Shown here: positions 14,389 through 27,763 of the stretch, one piece after another
Numbering within the stretch: position 1 is the stretch's first letter
How the letters are laid out: each line of letters starts with the position of its first letter
Source of the DNA: Pararhodobacter zhoushanensis
GTDB taxonomy: Bacteria > Pseudomonadota > Alphaproteobacteria > Rhodobacterales > Rhodobacteraceae
DNA length: 64,000 bases
Reading direction: 5' to 3'
Assembly (NCBI RefSeq): GCF_025949695.1
Contig: NZ_JAPDFL010000001.1
Span: forward strand, 912,001-976,000
Notes under the pieces: generated by a model
What the model was told of the DNA's origin: nothing
Seen by the model: the letters and a program-made list of their open reading frames with translations, nothing else
Databases searched by the model: none
Made by a program: the position numbers and the translations under genes

Positions 14389-15735
14389 CTACGAGCGGTA
14401 ATCGGCGTTGATGTCGATATAGCGGTGGGTCAGATCGCAGGTCCAGACCTTGGCGGTGCCTTTGCCCAGCCCCAGATCGACGCCGATTTCAAGCTCGGGG
14501 TTTTTCATATAGGCCGCGCCTTCGGCCTCCTTGTAGCCCGGATCGACCAGCCCGCCCGAGGCCACGGTGAGGGCGCCAAACGTGATGCCCAGCCGGTCGC
14601 GGTCAGCCGCTGCGCCGGATTTGCCGACGGCGGCGACGATGCGGCCCCAGTTCGGATCTTCGCCCGCCAGCGCGGTCTTGACCAGCGGCGAATTGGCGAT
14701 GCTGAGCGCGCACAGCTTGGCGTCTTCGTTGCTTTGGGCGCCGCTGACGGTGATGCCGACGAACTTGGTTGCCCCCTCGCCGTCACGCACCACCTGATGC
14801 GCAAGGTTCATCATCACGTCACCAAGCGCGCGCTCGAAGGCCTTGGCCTCGGCCGAGCGCATATTGGTCAGTGCCGGACCCTGACCCGTCGCGGCGATGA
14901 GCAGCGTGTCCGAAGTCGAGGTGTCGCTGTCGACCGTGATGCAGTTGAAGCTGCGGTCTGTCAGGCGGCTGACGACGGTTTGCAGCGCCTTCTGGGCGAT
15001 CTTCACGTCGGTGAAGATATAGACCAGCATCGTCGCCATATCCGGCGCGATCATGCCCGAGCCTTTGGCGATCCCGGCGATGCGCACGGTCTGGCCGCCG
15101 ATCTCGACCTCGGCCATCGCGCCCTTGGGGTAGGTGTCGGTGGTCATGATGGCGCGGGCGGCGTCGGGGATGCCGTCGGGCGACAGGCCATCGACCAGCG
15201 CGTCCAGCGCCGCTTCGATGCGCTCATGCGGCAGCGGCTCGCCGATGACGCCGGTCGAGGAGGTGAAGACGCGGGTTTCGGGCAGGCCCAGCTTGGCTGC
15301 GACCGAGGCCGACAGCGCGTTGACCGAGGCCCAGCCGCGCGCACCGGTAAAGGCGTTGGAATTGCCCGAGTTCACCAGGATCGCGGCGCCCTGATCCGCC
15401 CCGTCGGTCACGCCGACCTTGGCCTGACAATCGAGCACCGCCGCCGAGCGGGTGGCCGAGCGGGTAAAGGTTCCCGCCACGACCGAACCGGGCGCGAGGC
15501 GGGCCAGCATCACATCGGTGCGGTTCTTATAGCGCACACCGGCCTGTGCGGTGGCGAACTCGACCCCGGGGATGACGGGCAGCAGCGGGAAGCCATCCTT
15601 GGGAGCCAGCGGCGAGACGACGGTCACTTTGGTTGCCGGGGAAGCGACCGGCACCGTGGCAAGGCGGGTTTTCAAGGCCTTGGCGCGGGATTTCCACTTT
15701 TGGATCTTCTGCTTGTACTTCTTCTTCGTTGCCAT
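14389..15735 (-). CDS. argJ: Bifunctional glutamate N-acetyltransferase/ornithine acetyltransferase
   Basis: A 448-aa ArgJ that cycles the acetyl group between acetylornithine and glutamate in arginine synthesis. The self-cleavage site is in KGSGMIAPDMATMLVYI, with the catalytic threonine at residue 235, giving alpha and beta chains. The family start SPLAPK comes only at residue 41. The first 40 residues (MATKKKYKQKIQKWKSRAK and onward) form an unusual lysine-rich extension. AGGAG about 9 nt upstream of ATG 15735 supports translation from there. The gene follows the parvulin gene; argD and argF are 46 kb away. Confidence 0.93.
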   Translation of the reverse strand: MATKKKYKQKIQKWKSRAKALKTRLATVPVASPATKVTVVSPLAPKDGFPLLPVIPGVEFATAQAGVRYKNRTDVMLARLAPGSVVAGTFTRSATRSAAVLDCQAKVGVTDGADQGAAILVNSGNSNAFTGARGWASVNALSASVAAKLGLPETRVFTSSTGVIGEPLPHERIEAALDALVDGLSPDGIPDAARAIMTTDTYPKGAMAEVEIGGQTVRIAGIAKGSGMIAPDMATMLVYIFTDVKIAQKALQTVVSRLTDRSFNCITVDSDTSTSDTLLIAATGQGPALTNMRSAEAKAFERALGDVMMNLAHQVVRDGEGATKFVGITVSGAQSNEDAKLCALSIANSPLVKTALAGEDPNWGRIVAAVGKSGAAADRDRLGITFGALTVASGGLVDPGYKEAEGAAYMKNPELEIGVDLGLGKGTAKVWTCDLTHRYIDINADYRS

Positions 15736-15762
15736 CGGGACCGAGCTCCTGGAAAGACAGAC

Positions 15763-15791
15763 GGCCCGCAGCCCCCGGAAGGGTGCGGGCC
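15763..15791 (-). terminator. Hairpin between the parvulin gene and argJ
   Basis: GGCCCGCA and TGCGGGCC form an 8-bp stem with a 13-nt loop in the 86-bp gap between the parvulin stop and the argJ start. On the minus strand it is followed by GTCTGTCTTT, a weak T-rich end. It may be a partial terminator. Confidence 0.45.
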
Positions 15792-15821
15792 GGTTTCGGC
15801 GTTACGCTACGCGCTGGCGCG

Positions 15822-16670
15822 TCACTCGTCCAGCAGCGACGATTGGCTCAGCAGGGCCGGATCCATGCCTTCGGCAAGGTTTTCGACCTCTGCGCCTTCG
15901 CGCAGTTGCTCGACGCGGGCGGTGGTCGCTTCGCGCTGGATCTGGGTGACCAGATCGTCGCGGACATCCTCAAGTGCCGGAACCTCGGCGGTGCGGGTGC
16001 CCAGCAGGGTGATGACGTGCCAGCCGAAGCGGGTCTGCACCGGCTCGGACACCTGACCGTCTTCCAGACCTTCAACGACGGCCTGGAATTCGGGGATCAT
16101 CACGCCGGCGGGGAACCAGCCCAGATCGCCGCCCTGCTGCGACGAGCCGTCGATCGAGAACTCGCGCGCCACGTCGGCAAACTCACGGCCCTCGGCCAAC
16201 GCGGCCACAACCTGATCGCGCTCTTCTTCGGTGCGCACGAGGATATGGGCCGCGTTGTATTCGGTGACCGGCTCGCCTTGGGCGTATTCGGCGGCGAAGG
16301 CGTCATAGGCGGCCTGCACGCTTTCGTCGGTGACGGCAGCCGTAGCGGCCTCGACCAATGCGGCATTGGCCAGGAAGTTGCGGGTTTCGTTTTGCAGCAT
16401 CAGCTGATCGCGCGGCGACAGGTTGTCGGCCTGTGCCTGTGCGAGCAATTCCTGCTCGATCAACTGCTGCACGATGGCCGGGAAGAGCGTGGTGTCGGGC
16501 ACCTGCGCAAATTGTTCGGGAAGTTGGGCGCGCAGGGCGATCGCGTTGCCCAGCGTGATCTCTGTGCCGCCGACGCGGGCGATCACCGTCGAGGCATCTT
16601 GTGCCACCGCGGGCACGGCCAGGGCGGTAAAGATCGCGGTTACCGCGGCAAATCGAGCGATTTTGAACAT
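15822..16670 (-). CDS. Periplasmic peptidyl-prolyl isomerase, parvulin type
   Basis: A 282-aa exported folding catalyst. A Sec signal peptide (FAAVTAIFTALAVPAVAQ) covers residues 6-23 or so. An N-terminal SurA-like helical region is followed by a rotamase domain at about 140-230, with the parvulin marks AAHILVRTEEE, SIDGSSQQGGDLGWF and PVQTRFGWHVI. ATG 16670 follows AGGAG. It is divergent from secA, which suits a joint role in export and folding of periplasmic proteins. Confidence 0.9.
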   Translation of the reverse strand: MFKIARFAAVTAIFTALAVPAVAQDASTVIARVGGTEITLGNAIALRAQLPEQFAQVPDTTLFPAIVQQLIEQELLAQAQADNLSPRDQLMLQNETRNFLANAALVEAATAAVTDESVQAAYDAFAAEYAQGEPVTEYNAAHILVRTEEERDQVVAALAEGREFADVAREFSIDGSSQQGGDLGWFPAGVMIPEFQAVVEGLEDGQVSEPVQTRFGWHVITLLGTRTAEVPALEDVRDDLVTQIQREATTARVEQLREGAEVENLAEGMDPALLSQSSLLDE

Positions 16671-16851
16671 GCAAGGCTCCTGAATCGCGGCCCTGAGGGC
16701 CGCTGTGATTGACACCAACATGGTCGGCCCTTACATGCCGGAACGGTATATTTGAAGGGCTGACCAGCCGCGCCCTGTTTAGAAAAGCAGCCGCCGACCG
16801 GCAACCCCGTCGGTTTAGTCAGCCGGTCACACAATGGCGAGCGGAGAATAG

Positions 16852-19587
<2,736 letters not shown>

Positions 19588-19609
19588 CACGGCACTCGCA
19601 TCGCTTAGC

Positions 19610-19634
19610 AAGGGGCCGCATCGCGGCCCCTTTT
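19610..19634 (+). terminator. Rho-independent terminator of secA
   Basis: AAGGGGCCGC and GCGGCCCCTT form a perfect 10-bp stem around ATC, followed by TT and GCG, 22 bp after the secA stop. Confidence 0.85.
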
Positions 19635-19788
19635 GCGTGGTCCATACCGGGGCAGGGCGTTGCAAATTCGTTAACGATGATAGTCACTTCTGGCCCGGTT
19701 TGGCCCTCAAACCACCGCTCAGCCGCCCCAAAGCTGCCCGGATTGACCCCGATAACGCAACTGTCAGTACATTGAGTCGGAGTCGGTC

Positions 19789-21015
19789 ATGAAACGAGTG
19801 CGCATCGTCGCCATTGCCGCCGTCGCCCTCGGGGCGGCTGTCACGGCGGGAACCAAATTCCAGCAATCGCGCGAGCTCTCTCTCGCTGAACCTGCGGCGC
19901 CAAGCCTCACCTCGGCTTCTGTTGTGCCCGCGCCGACCGGGACCGCGCCGTCGCTCGCAGCGCTTTCTTCCGAGGCCCAGGCGCCCGTGGTTGCGCTTGC
20001 GCAGGCCCCTGAGGCCGCCGAGGCGCCTGCCCCTGCCGATGTACCCGCGATGCCCTCCCTGATGGGCGCACAGGCCCCCACGCAGGCCCCTGCCGCCCCT
20101 GTCATGGCTCAGGCTGGCGATCAGCCCGACATGGACCTGTCGCGCGCCAGTATCCTGCCCTCGATCGACGGCGCGCCAGCCCCGGTCGCCGCCGACACGC
20201 AATCTGACACGCAATCCTTCGCCGATACGCTGCCTGTGGCTGATACCGGCAACCCCGTTCAGCTGAGTGATCTGTCCCCCGCCCAGACGCCCGTGGTGGA
20301 CGATGTGCTGCCGCTCGATCCCGAGCTGCAGGCCGAACTCGCCGCCTGTGCCGTCTGGCTGGTCGTGACCCCTGCGCCGGGCGCGATGCTGGATGCCAGC
20401 GTCTACGCCCCATGCGACAACGGCGCGGCTGTTTCGGTCACCCACGCCGGGTTGTCCTTCGACAGCCGTGTGGGCGATGACGGACAGATGATGCTGCAAC
20501 TTCCCGCCCTGTCGTCAGACGCGACGGTGAGCGTCAGTTTCGCCGACGGTCGCGTGCAGACCGATATGACCACCGTGCCGGATCTGGCCTCGATCGAGCG
20601 CGTTGTGTTGCAGTGGCAGGGTCCGGCGATGCTGGTGCTGAACGCCTATGAGTTCGGCGCGGCCTATGGCGACCCGGGTCATGTCAACGCAAACGCCCCG
20701 CGCGAACCGGGTGTGCCGGATCAGGGCTTCATGACCGTTCTGGGCGATCCCGATATCGAGGGCGCGCATCTGGCGCAGGTCTATTCCTATCCGCGCGGGG
20801 AAACGCCGCGCACGGGTCAGGTGTCGCTTGAAATCGAAGCGCCGATCACCCCCAACAGTTGCGGCCAGACGCTTCAGGCCAATACGGTTGAACTGCACGG
20901 TACGGCCTCGGCCCAGGTGCGCCAGGTTCAGATCACCATGCCTGATTGCGACGGGACGGGCGGCTTTATCGTGCTGCCCGGTGTCTTGCCTGAGCTGGAG
21001 ATCGCGCTGAACTGA
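19789..21015 (+). CDS. Signal-anchored exported protein of unknown function, downstream of secA
   Basis: A 408-aa protein. An N-terminal signal or anchor (VRIVAIAAVALGAAVTAG) leads to about 130 residues of Ala/Pro/Gln-rich low-complexity linker. The C-terminal 230 residues are beta-rich, with LAACAVWLVVTPAPGAMLD, PCDNGAAVSVTHAGL and a late Cys pair (NSCGQTL, MPDCDGTG) that may form disulfides outside the cytosol. Similar proteins in this family have been labelled 'translocase', probably because they neighbour secA; nothing in the sequence shows translocase activity. A terminator follows at 21058. Confidence 0.7.
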   Translation: MKRVRIVAIAAVALGAAVTAGTKFQQSRELSLAEPAAPSLTSASVVPAPTGTAPSLAALSSEAQAPVVALAQAPEAAEAPAPADVPAMPSLMGAQAPTQAPAAPVMAQAGDQPDMDLSRASILPSIDGAPAPVAADTQSDTQSFADTLPVADTGNPVQLSDLSPAQTPVVDDVLPLDPELQAELAACAVWLVVTPAPGAMLDASVYAPCDNGAAVSVTHAGLSFDSRVGDDGQMMLQLPALSSDATVSVSFADGRVQTDMTTVPDLASIERVVLQWQGPAMLVLNAYEFGAAYGDPGHVNANAPREPGVPDQGFMTVLGDPDIEGAHLAQVYSYPRGETPRTGQVSLEIEAPITPNSCGQTLQANTVELHGTASAQVRQVQITMPDCDGTGGFIVLPGVLPELEIALN

Positions 21016-21057
21016 CCCGGCGGGCTGTCGCCCCGATGATCGACTGACACCTGCACC

Positions 21058-21085
21058 AAGGCTCGGCGTTTTGCGCCGGGCCTTT
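21058..21085 (+). terminator. Terminator after the secA-adjacent exported protein
   Basis: AAGGCTCGGCG and CGCCGGGCCTT form an 11-bp stem with one G-T pair and a TTTTG loop, ending in CTTTC. Confidence 0.75.
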
Positions 21086-21128
21086 CGCATTGGCAAGGGG
21101 GCTAGAGGCACGACGCACCCGCGCTGGA

Positions 21129-21878
21129 TTACAGCAACCCCTCTGCCTTGAAGCTGAACTCGCGCGATTTGCCGATGATCAGGTGATCGTGCAGCACCAG
21201 TGACAGGGCCTCGGCCCCGGTACGGATGCAGTCGGTCAGGGCGATATCCTGCGCGCTTGGCGTGGGGTCGCCCGACGGATGGTTGTGCACCAGAATCAAC
21301 GCCGAGGCGTCCAGATCCAGCGCCCGGCGCAGCACCTCGCGCGGGTAGAGCGGCACATGATCGACGGTGCCGCGCCCTTGCTCCTCATCCGCTATCAGGC
21401 AGTTCTTGCGGTCCAGATAGAGCACGCGCACATGTTCGACCGGGTGATGCGCCATGGTGGTGTGGCAATAGTCGAGCAAGGCGTCCCAAGAGGAAATCAC
21501 CGGGCGATTCAGCAGCTTGGCGCGGGCGAGGCGGATCGCCGCGGCTTCGGCCAGTTTCAGCGCGACCAGCACGCAGTCGCCGACACCGTCGACTTTCAGC
21601 AACTGCGCTTGCTGCGCGGTAATCACGCCCGCCAGCCCGCCGAAACGGTCAATCAGGGTGCGGGCGAGCGGTTTGACATCGCCGCGCGGGATTGCGCCGA
21701 AAAGGATCAGTTCCAGCAGTTCATAGTCGGGGATTGCCGCGGCCCCGCCTTCAAGGAACCGGGCGCGCAGGCGCTTGCGGTGGTCCTTGATGTACGAGGG
21801 AAGCCTGCCAGGGTTCACCGGCTCGGGCGCGGTGAACAGGGGGAGCGGTGGCTCTGACAAGGAGGCGGGGCGCGACAT
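21129..21878 (-). CDS. radC: RadC family JAB-domain protein
   Basis: A 249-aa protein with an N-terminal helix-hairpin-helix-like region (LLKVDGVGDCVLVALKLAEA) and a C-terminal JAMM/JAB1 metal site: HNHPSGDPTPSAQDIALTD near residues 195-213. RadC was named for a repair phenotype later assigned elsewhere; the true function remains uncertain. The length and motif are normal. It lies downstream of dnaJ in the same direction but is separated from it by hairpins. Confidence 0.9.
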   Translation of the reverse strand: MSRPASLSEPPLPLFTAPEPVNPGRLPSYIKDHRKRLRARFLEGGAAAIPDYELLELILFGAIPRGDVKPLARTLIDRFGGLAGVITAQQAQLLKVDGVGDCVLVALKLAEAAAIRLARAKLLNRPVISSWDALLDYCHTTMAHHPVEHVRVLYLDRKNCLIADEEQGRGTVDHVPLYPREVLRRALDLDASALILVHNHPSGDPTPSAQDIALTDCIRTGAEALSLVLHDHLIIGKSREFSFKAEGLL

Positions 21879-21921
21879 GGGCTCAGCCTGCAGTGATTCT
21901 GGTTGAAGAAGGGTTAAAGCG

Positions 21922-21951
21922 AAACGGCGGTCCGAAGGGGGCCGCCGTTTT
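21922..21951 (-). terminator. Terminator downstream of dnaJ
   Basis: AAACGGCGG and CCGCCGTTT pair as a 9-bp stem with an 11-nt loop. On the plus strand it ends in TTTT; on the minus strand, after the stem, TTTCGCTTTAA follows. It separates the dnaJ transcript from radC. Confidence 0.65.
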
Positions 21952-22002
21952 GGGATCGTGTACGCTTGGATGTGGAACAGGCCCTCGGCAGGGGCCTCGG
22001 GC

Positions 22003-22071
22003 GTGAGCCGCTAAAATCGCTCCACCGGAGCGATTTTACCCTGCCCGCTCGCGGGCAGGGTCGCGGCTCAC
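22003..22071 (-). ncRNA. Three-way-junction RNA structure at the dnaJ stop codon
   Basis: Three perfect helices nest. The closing stem is GTGAGCCGC (22003-22011) with GCGGCTCAC (22063-22071). Inside it are a 12-bp hairpin (22012-22038, loop ACC) and a 10-bp hairpin (22039-22060, loop TC). Only two bases (22061-22062) are unpaired at the junction. The closing stem contains the dnaJ stop codon (22068-22070). On the dnaJ mRNA this would form directly at the end of translation. It may be a 3' stabiliser, a processing site or a mobile palindromic element. Confidence 0.6.
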
Positions 22072-23216
22072 CCCTTCATTCCATCCCAAAAGCTCTTCAC
22101 CTTGGTGAAGAAACTGCTGCCCTCGGGGTGGTTGTCCTGCGACAGCCCCTCGAACTCGCGCAGCAGCTCTTTTTGCCGCGAGGTCAGGTTCACCGGCGTC
22201 TCGACGCTCAACTCGATCATCATGTCGCCCGACCCGCCACCGCGCAGCGCGGGCATACCCTTGGCGCGCAGACGCATCTGCTTGCCCGCCTGCGAGCCCG
22301 CAGGCACCTTCACCCGGCTGCGGCCACCGTCGATGGTCGGCACCTCGACCTCGCCGCCCAGAGCGGCTGTGGTGAAGCTGACGGGCACCCGGCAATGCAG
22401 GTCCAGTCCGTCGCGCAGGAAGATCGGGTGCTCGCGCACTTCGATGAAGATATAAAGATCGCCCGCAGGACCGCCGCGCAGCCCGGCCTCGCCTTCGCCG
22501 GTCAGGCGAATGCGCGTGCCGGTTTCGACGCCGGCGGGGATGTTGACGCTGAGCTGGCGCTCTTTCTCGACCCGGCCTGCGCCTTTGCAGACCTTGCACG
22601 GGTTCTTGACGATCTGACCGAGTCCACCACAGGTCGGGCAGGTCCGCTCGACCGTGAAGAAACCCTGCTGCGCACGGACCTTGCCCATGCCCGAACAGGT
22701 CGGGCAGGTCACCGGCTCGGCGCCACCTTCAGCCCCGGTCCCGCTGCATTCATCGCAGGCAGACAGGGTCGGAACGCGGATCGACTTTTGCGAACCGCTG
22801 AAGGCTTCTTCCAGCGTTATCCGCAGGTTATAGCGCAGGTCGCTGCCACGGCTGGCACGTTGACGCGCACCGCCGGCGTTGCGACCGCCCATGAAATCGC
22901 CGAACAGATCCTCGAACACATCCGAGAAGCTGGACCCGAAGTCACCGCCGCCGCCACCGGGACGAGCGCCCCGTTGCTGCCCCATGCCACCCTCGAAGGC
23001 CGCATGACCGTAGCGGTCATAGGCCGCCTTCTTATCGGCGTCCTTGAGCACTTCGTAGGCTTCGTTCACTTCCTTGAACTGCGCTTCCGAGGTGGGATCG
23101 TCTTTGTTGCGGTCGGGGTGAAGTTCTTTGGCCTTGGTGCGATAGGCTTTCTTCAGCTCTTCAGCCGAGGCGCCTTTGGACGCACCCAGAACATCGTAAT
23201 AATCGCGCTTGGCCAT
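22068..23216 (-). CDS. dnaJ: Chaperone DnaJ
   Basis: A 382-aa Hsp40 co-chaperone that stimulates DnaK and holds unfolded clients. The J-domain carries HPD in [12 protein letters not shown] (residue 33). A Gly-rich segment follows ([11 protein letters not shown]). The zinc domain has four CxxCxGxG-type repeats ([32 protein letters not shown]), then the client-binding C-terminal domain. It lies 72 bp downstream of dnaK in the usual dnaKJ order, with a strong hairpin between. The stop codon lies within the three-way junction. Confidence 0.97.
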   Translation of the reverse strand: MAKRDYYDVLGASKGASAEELKKAYRTKAKELHPDRNKDDPTSEAQFKEVNEAYEVLKDADKKAAYDRYGHAAFEGGMGQQRGARPGGGGGDFGSSFSDVFEDLFGDFMGGRNAGGARQRASRGSDLRYNLRITLEEAFSGSQKSIRVPTLSACDECSGTGAEGGAEPVTCPTCSGMGKVRAQQGFFTVERTCPTCGGLGQIVKNPCKVCKGAGRVEKERQLSVNIPAGVETGTRIRLTGEGEAGLRGGPAGDLYIFIEVREHPIFLRDGLDLHCRVPVSFTTAALGGEVEVPTIDGGRSRVKVPAGSQAGKQMRLRAKGMPALRGGGSGDMMIELSVETPVNLTSRQKELLREFEGLSQDNHPEGSSFFTKVKSFWDGMKG

Positions 23217-23240
23217 CCATGGACCTCACTTTCAAAGGCA

Positions 23241-23272
23241 GGGCCCCGGTCCGGCGTTGCCGGCCGGGGCCC
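23241..23272 (-). terminator. Extended hairpin between dnaK and dnaJ
   Basis: GGGCCCCGG and CCGGGGCCC enclose a second stem CCGGC-GTT-GCCGG. It lies in the 72-bp dnaK-dnaJ gap. It lacks a T-run on the minus strand, so it probably lowers dnaJ relative to dnaK or protects the dnaK mRNA rather than fully ending transcription. Confidence 0.6.
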
Positions 23273-23288
23273 CTTGGATCACCGAGCG

Positions 23289-25208
<1,920 letters not shown>

Positions 25209-25319
25209 GATGCTTCCTCTTTCCTTCGGCGATGTTGTGGAGAGGCGATCCTGTCAGGCTTCGCGTCCCCGATCCCTGAACCGGGCCACCCACAAGGGCA
25301 ATGTCCCGGCTTCGAAGGG

Positions 25320-25350
25320 CTATATAGGGAGGGGTAGAAGGGCCTGCAAG
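25320..25350 (-). promoter_or_regulatory. Sigma-32 (RpoH) type promoter of dnaK
   Basis: On the minus strand CTTG (25347-25350) is followed after 18 nt by CCTATATAG (25320-25328). This fits the alphaproteobacterial RpoH consensus CTTG-N17/18-CYTATNT. It lies about 112 bp before the dnaK ATG. No CIRCE repeat was seen. Confidence 0.75.
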
Positions 25351-25387
25351 CGCCCGCGGTACGCCAATTTCACATCAGGTTCATGCT

Positions 25388-26314
25388 TCAGCCGGTGAAT
25401 TGCGCGATCACCAGCGGAACGGTGAGCACACTCAGCGCCGTCGAGATCAGGATCGAGGCCGACACCCGCGCCACGGCGACCCCATAGTGTTGCGCAAGGA
25501 TATACACATTGCCCGCTACCGGCAGTGCGGCGGCGCTGATCAGCACCCCCGCCGCGAAGGGGTCGACGTGGAAAATCCACAGCGCAGCGAAGCCCACGGC
25601 TGCTGGATGTAGCACCAGTTTGGCGAAGCTCAGCCATCCGGCAACGGTCAACCGCTCGGCCCGTTTGCCGGTCAGCGACGCGCCAATGGCGAACAGCGCG
25701 CCGGGCGTGGCTGCGGCACCCAGCAGGGCAGTGGTGGCCGCGATGGGGCCGGGCAGGGGAAAGCCGGTGGCGGACCACAAGAGGCCTGCGGCCATGGCCA
25801 CGACCATCGGGTTTTTCGCAAGGCCAATCAGGATGATACGCGGCAGCGCCGGTGACACGCGCCCCTCTCGCCCCAGCGTGATCACGACGGTCAGCAGGCT
25901 GGAGAAAACGATCAGGTCGATGGACAGCACCAGCAGCACCGTGCCCGCGGCTTCAGGCCCCAAGAGCAGCACCAGCATCGGCACGCCCAGAAACCCGGTG
26001 TTGCCGATGATGGCGGTCTGCGCTTCCATCACCGCCTCGGGCAGCGGGCGCAGGCGGATGAAGGCGACGGCCAGCGCGATGAGGTACACGACCCCGCAGC
26101 CCCACAGATAGGCGGCCGCCGCGCGCGGATCGAAAATGTCGCCGATCGACATGCTGGCCGAGAAGCCCAGCAGCAATGCCGACAAGGCAAAATAAAACAC
26201 GAACTTGGTCAGCCAAGCCGTGGCCTCGGGCGGGAAAAAACCACTGCGGCCCGCGCCATAGCCCAGGCCGATCACGGCAAAGAACGGAAGGGTCTGCGAA
26301 AAGACGGCGAGCAT
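25388..26314 (-). CDS. AEC family transporter
   Basis: A 308-aa integral membrane carrier of the auxin-efflux-carrier family with about ten hydrophobic segments, starting VFSQTLPFFAVIGLGYGAG. Family marks include AIIGNTGFLGVPML near residue 105 and, in the second half, LAKNPMVVAMAAGLL and ALFAIGASL. Bacterial members move small organic acids such as malate or malonate; the substrate here is unknown. It follows dctM by 55 bp in the same direction with a hairpin between, so it may be partly co-transcribed with the TRAP genes. Confidence 0.85.
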   Translation of the reverse strand: MLAVFSQTLPFFAVIGLGYGAGRSGFFPPEATAWLTKFVFYFALSALLLGFSASMSIGDIFDPRAAAAYLWGCGVVYLIALAVAFIRLRPLPEAVMEAQTAIIGNTGFLGVPMLVLLLGPEAAGTVLLVLSIDLIVFSSLLTVVITLGREGRVSPALPRIILIGLAKNPMVVAMAAGLLWSATGFPLPGPIAATTALLGAAATPGALFAIGASLTGKRAERLTVAGWLSFAKLVLHPAAVGFAALWIFHVDPFAAGVLISAAALPVAGNVYILAQHYGVAVARVSASILISTALSVLTVPLVIAQFTG

Positions 26315-26335
26315 GGCGCTCCGATCTTTGGGCCC

Positions 26336-26359
26336 GGCCCGCCCGGTCAGGGGCGGGCC
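26336..26359 (-). terminator. Hairpin between dctM and the AEC gene
   Basis: GGCCCGCCC and GGGCGGGCC form a perfect 9-bp stem with a GGTCAG loop just after the dctM stop. There is no T-run. Confidence 0.45.
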
Positions 26360-26369
26360 AGAGCCGGTG

Positions 26370-27758
26370 TCAGTACAAGATCGACGGCAGCCAGGTCACC
26401 AGACCGGGGAACACGAACAACACGGCAATGGCGATGATCTGCAGGATCACGAAAGGCACGGCGCCCTTGTAGATCATCCCGGTGCTCACCGTCGCCGGTG
26501 CCACGCCGCGCAGATAGAACAGCGCAAAGCCAAAGGGTGGCGTCAGGAAACTGGTCTGCAGGTTCACCCCGATCATCACACCCAGCCAGATCGGATCGAC
26601 GCCCAGCATCAGCAGGGTCGGCGCGGTGATCGGCAGGACGATGAAGATGATCTCGAACGTGTCCAGAATGAAGCCAAGGATGAACATCACCACCATGACG
26701 GCGATCATCGCGCCCAGAGCGCCGCCGGGAATGCCGGTCAGGAACTCGTGCACCAGATCGTCGCCGCCCATCTGACGGAACACGACCGAAAAGACCGACG
26801 CGCCAAACAGGATCACAAAGATCATCGCCGTGATCTTGGCGGTGCTGCGCACGGTTTCCAGAAAGATCGAGCGGTGCAGACGCCCGCGCAGCGTGGCCAG
26901 CAGGGTCGCGCCGACAGCCCCCACCGAGGCAGCCTCGGTCGGGGTGGCGACACCGCCAAGGATCGAGCCGAGCACGGCGACGATCAGCAGCAGCGGCGGC
27001 ACCAGAGCCACGACGATTTCACGCGGCAGGCCCGCCCGCTCGGCGGCGGACATCGGGATAGCCGGGCAGCTTTGCGGATCGGTCCAGGCTTTGAACAGGA
27101 TATAGACGATATAGACCACGACCAGCAGCAGGCCCGGAATGAACGCGCCCGCGAACAGATCGCCGACCGACACCGCACTGGGGGCAAAGTTGCCCATGCT
27201 CATCTGCGCCTGCGCGTGCATGCCCGCGATCATGTCGCCCATGAAGATCAGCACGGTCGAGGGCGGGATGATCTGACCCAGCGTGCCCGATGCACAGATC
27301 GTGCCGCAGGCCAGCTTGGGGTCATAGCCCGCCCGCATCATCGCGGGCAGCGAGATCAGGCCCATGGTGACCACCGTGGCCCCCACAACCCCGGTCGAGG
27401 CGGCCAGCAGCGCGCCCACCACGACAACCGAAATGCCCAGACCGCCGCGCAGGCTGCCGAACAGCTTGCCCATGGTGGACAGCAGTTGCTCGGCAATGTT
27501 CGAGCGTTCCAGCATCACGCCCATGAAGATGAACAGCGGCACCGCGACCAGCACTTCGTTGGTCATGTAGCCGGTATAGCGCCCGGCCAGCGCGCTGAAG
27601 TTCGACATGTCGAACACGCCCAGCCAGTTGCCCAGCAGGCCGAACAGGATCGAGGTGCCCGCCAGCGTAAAGGCGACGGGGAAACCCAGCATCAAGAAGC
27701 CGATGACGCCCAGAAACATCAGTCCGGCGAGGAGTTCACCAATGAGAACAGGATCCAT
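26370..27758 (-). CDS. dctM: TRAP transporter large permease
   Basis: A 462-aa membrane subunit with about 12 transmembrane segments that uses an ion gradient to import a substrate delivered by the periplasmic receptor. Family marks are PLFIFMGVMLERSNIAEQLL, GGLGISVVVVGALLAASTGVVGATV and GTLGQIIPPSTVLI. ATG 27758 with GGAG nine nt upstream is preferred; a GTG at 27767 overlaps the dctQ stop. It forms a dctP-dctQ-dctM operon. Confidence 0.92.
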   Translation of the reverse strand: MDPVLIGELLAGLMFLGVIGFLMLGFPVAFTLAGTSILFGLLGNWLGVFDMSNFSALAGRYTGYMTNEVLVAVPLFIFMGVMLERSNIAEQLLSTMGKLFGSLRGGLGISVVVVGALLAASTGVVGATVVTMGLISLPAMMRAGYDPKLACGTICASGTLGQIIPPSTVLIFMGDMIAGMHAQAQMSMGNFAPSAVSVGDLFAGAFIPGLLLVVVYIVYILFKAWTDPQSCPAIPMSAAERAGLPREIVVALVPPLLLIVAVLGSILGGVATPTEAASVGAVGATLLATLRGRLHRSIFLETVRSTAKITAMIFVILFGASVFSVVFRQMGGDDLVHEFLTGIPGGALGAMIAVMVVMFILGFILDTFEIIFIVLPITAPTLLMLGVDPIWLGVMIGVNLQTSFLTPPFGFALFYLRGVAPATVSTGMIYKGAVPFVILQIIAIAVLFVFPGLVTWLPSILY

Positions 27759-27763
27759 GGGGG

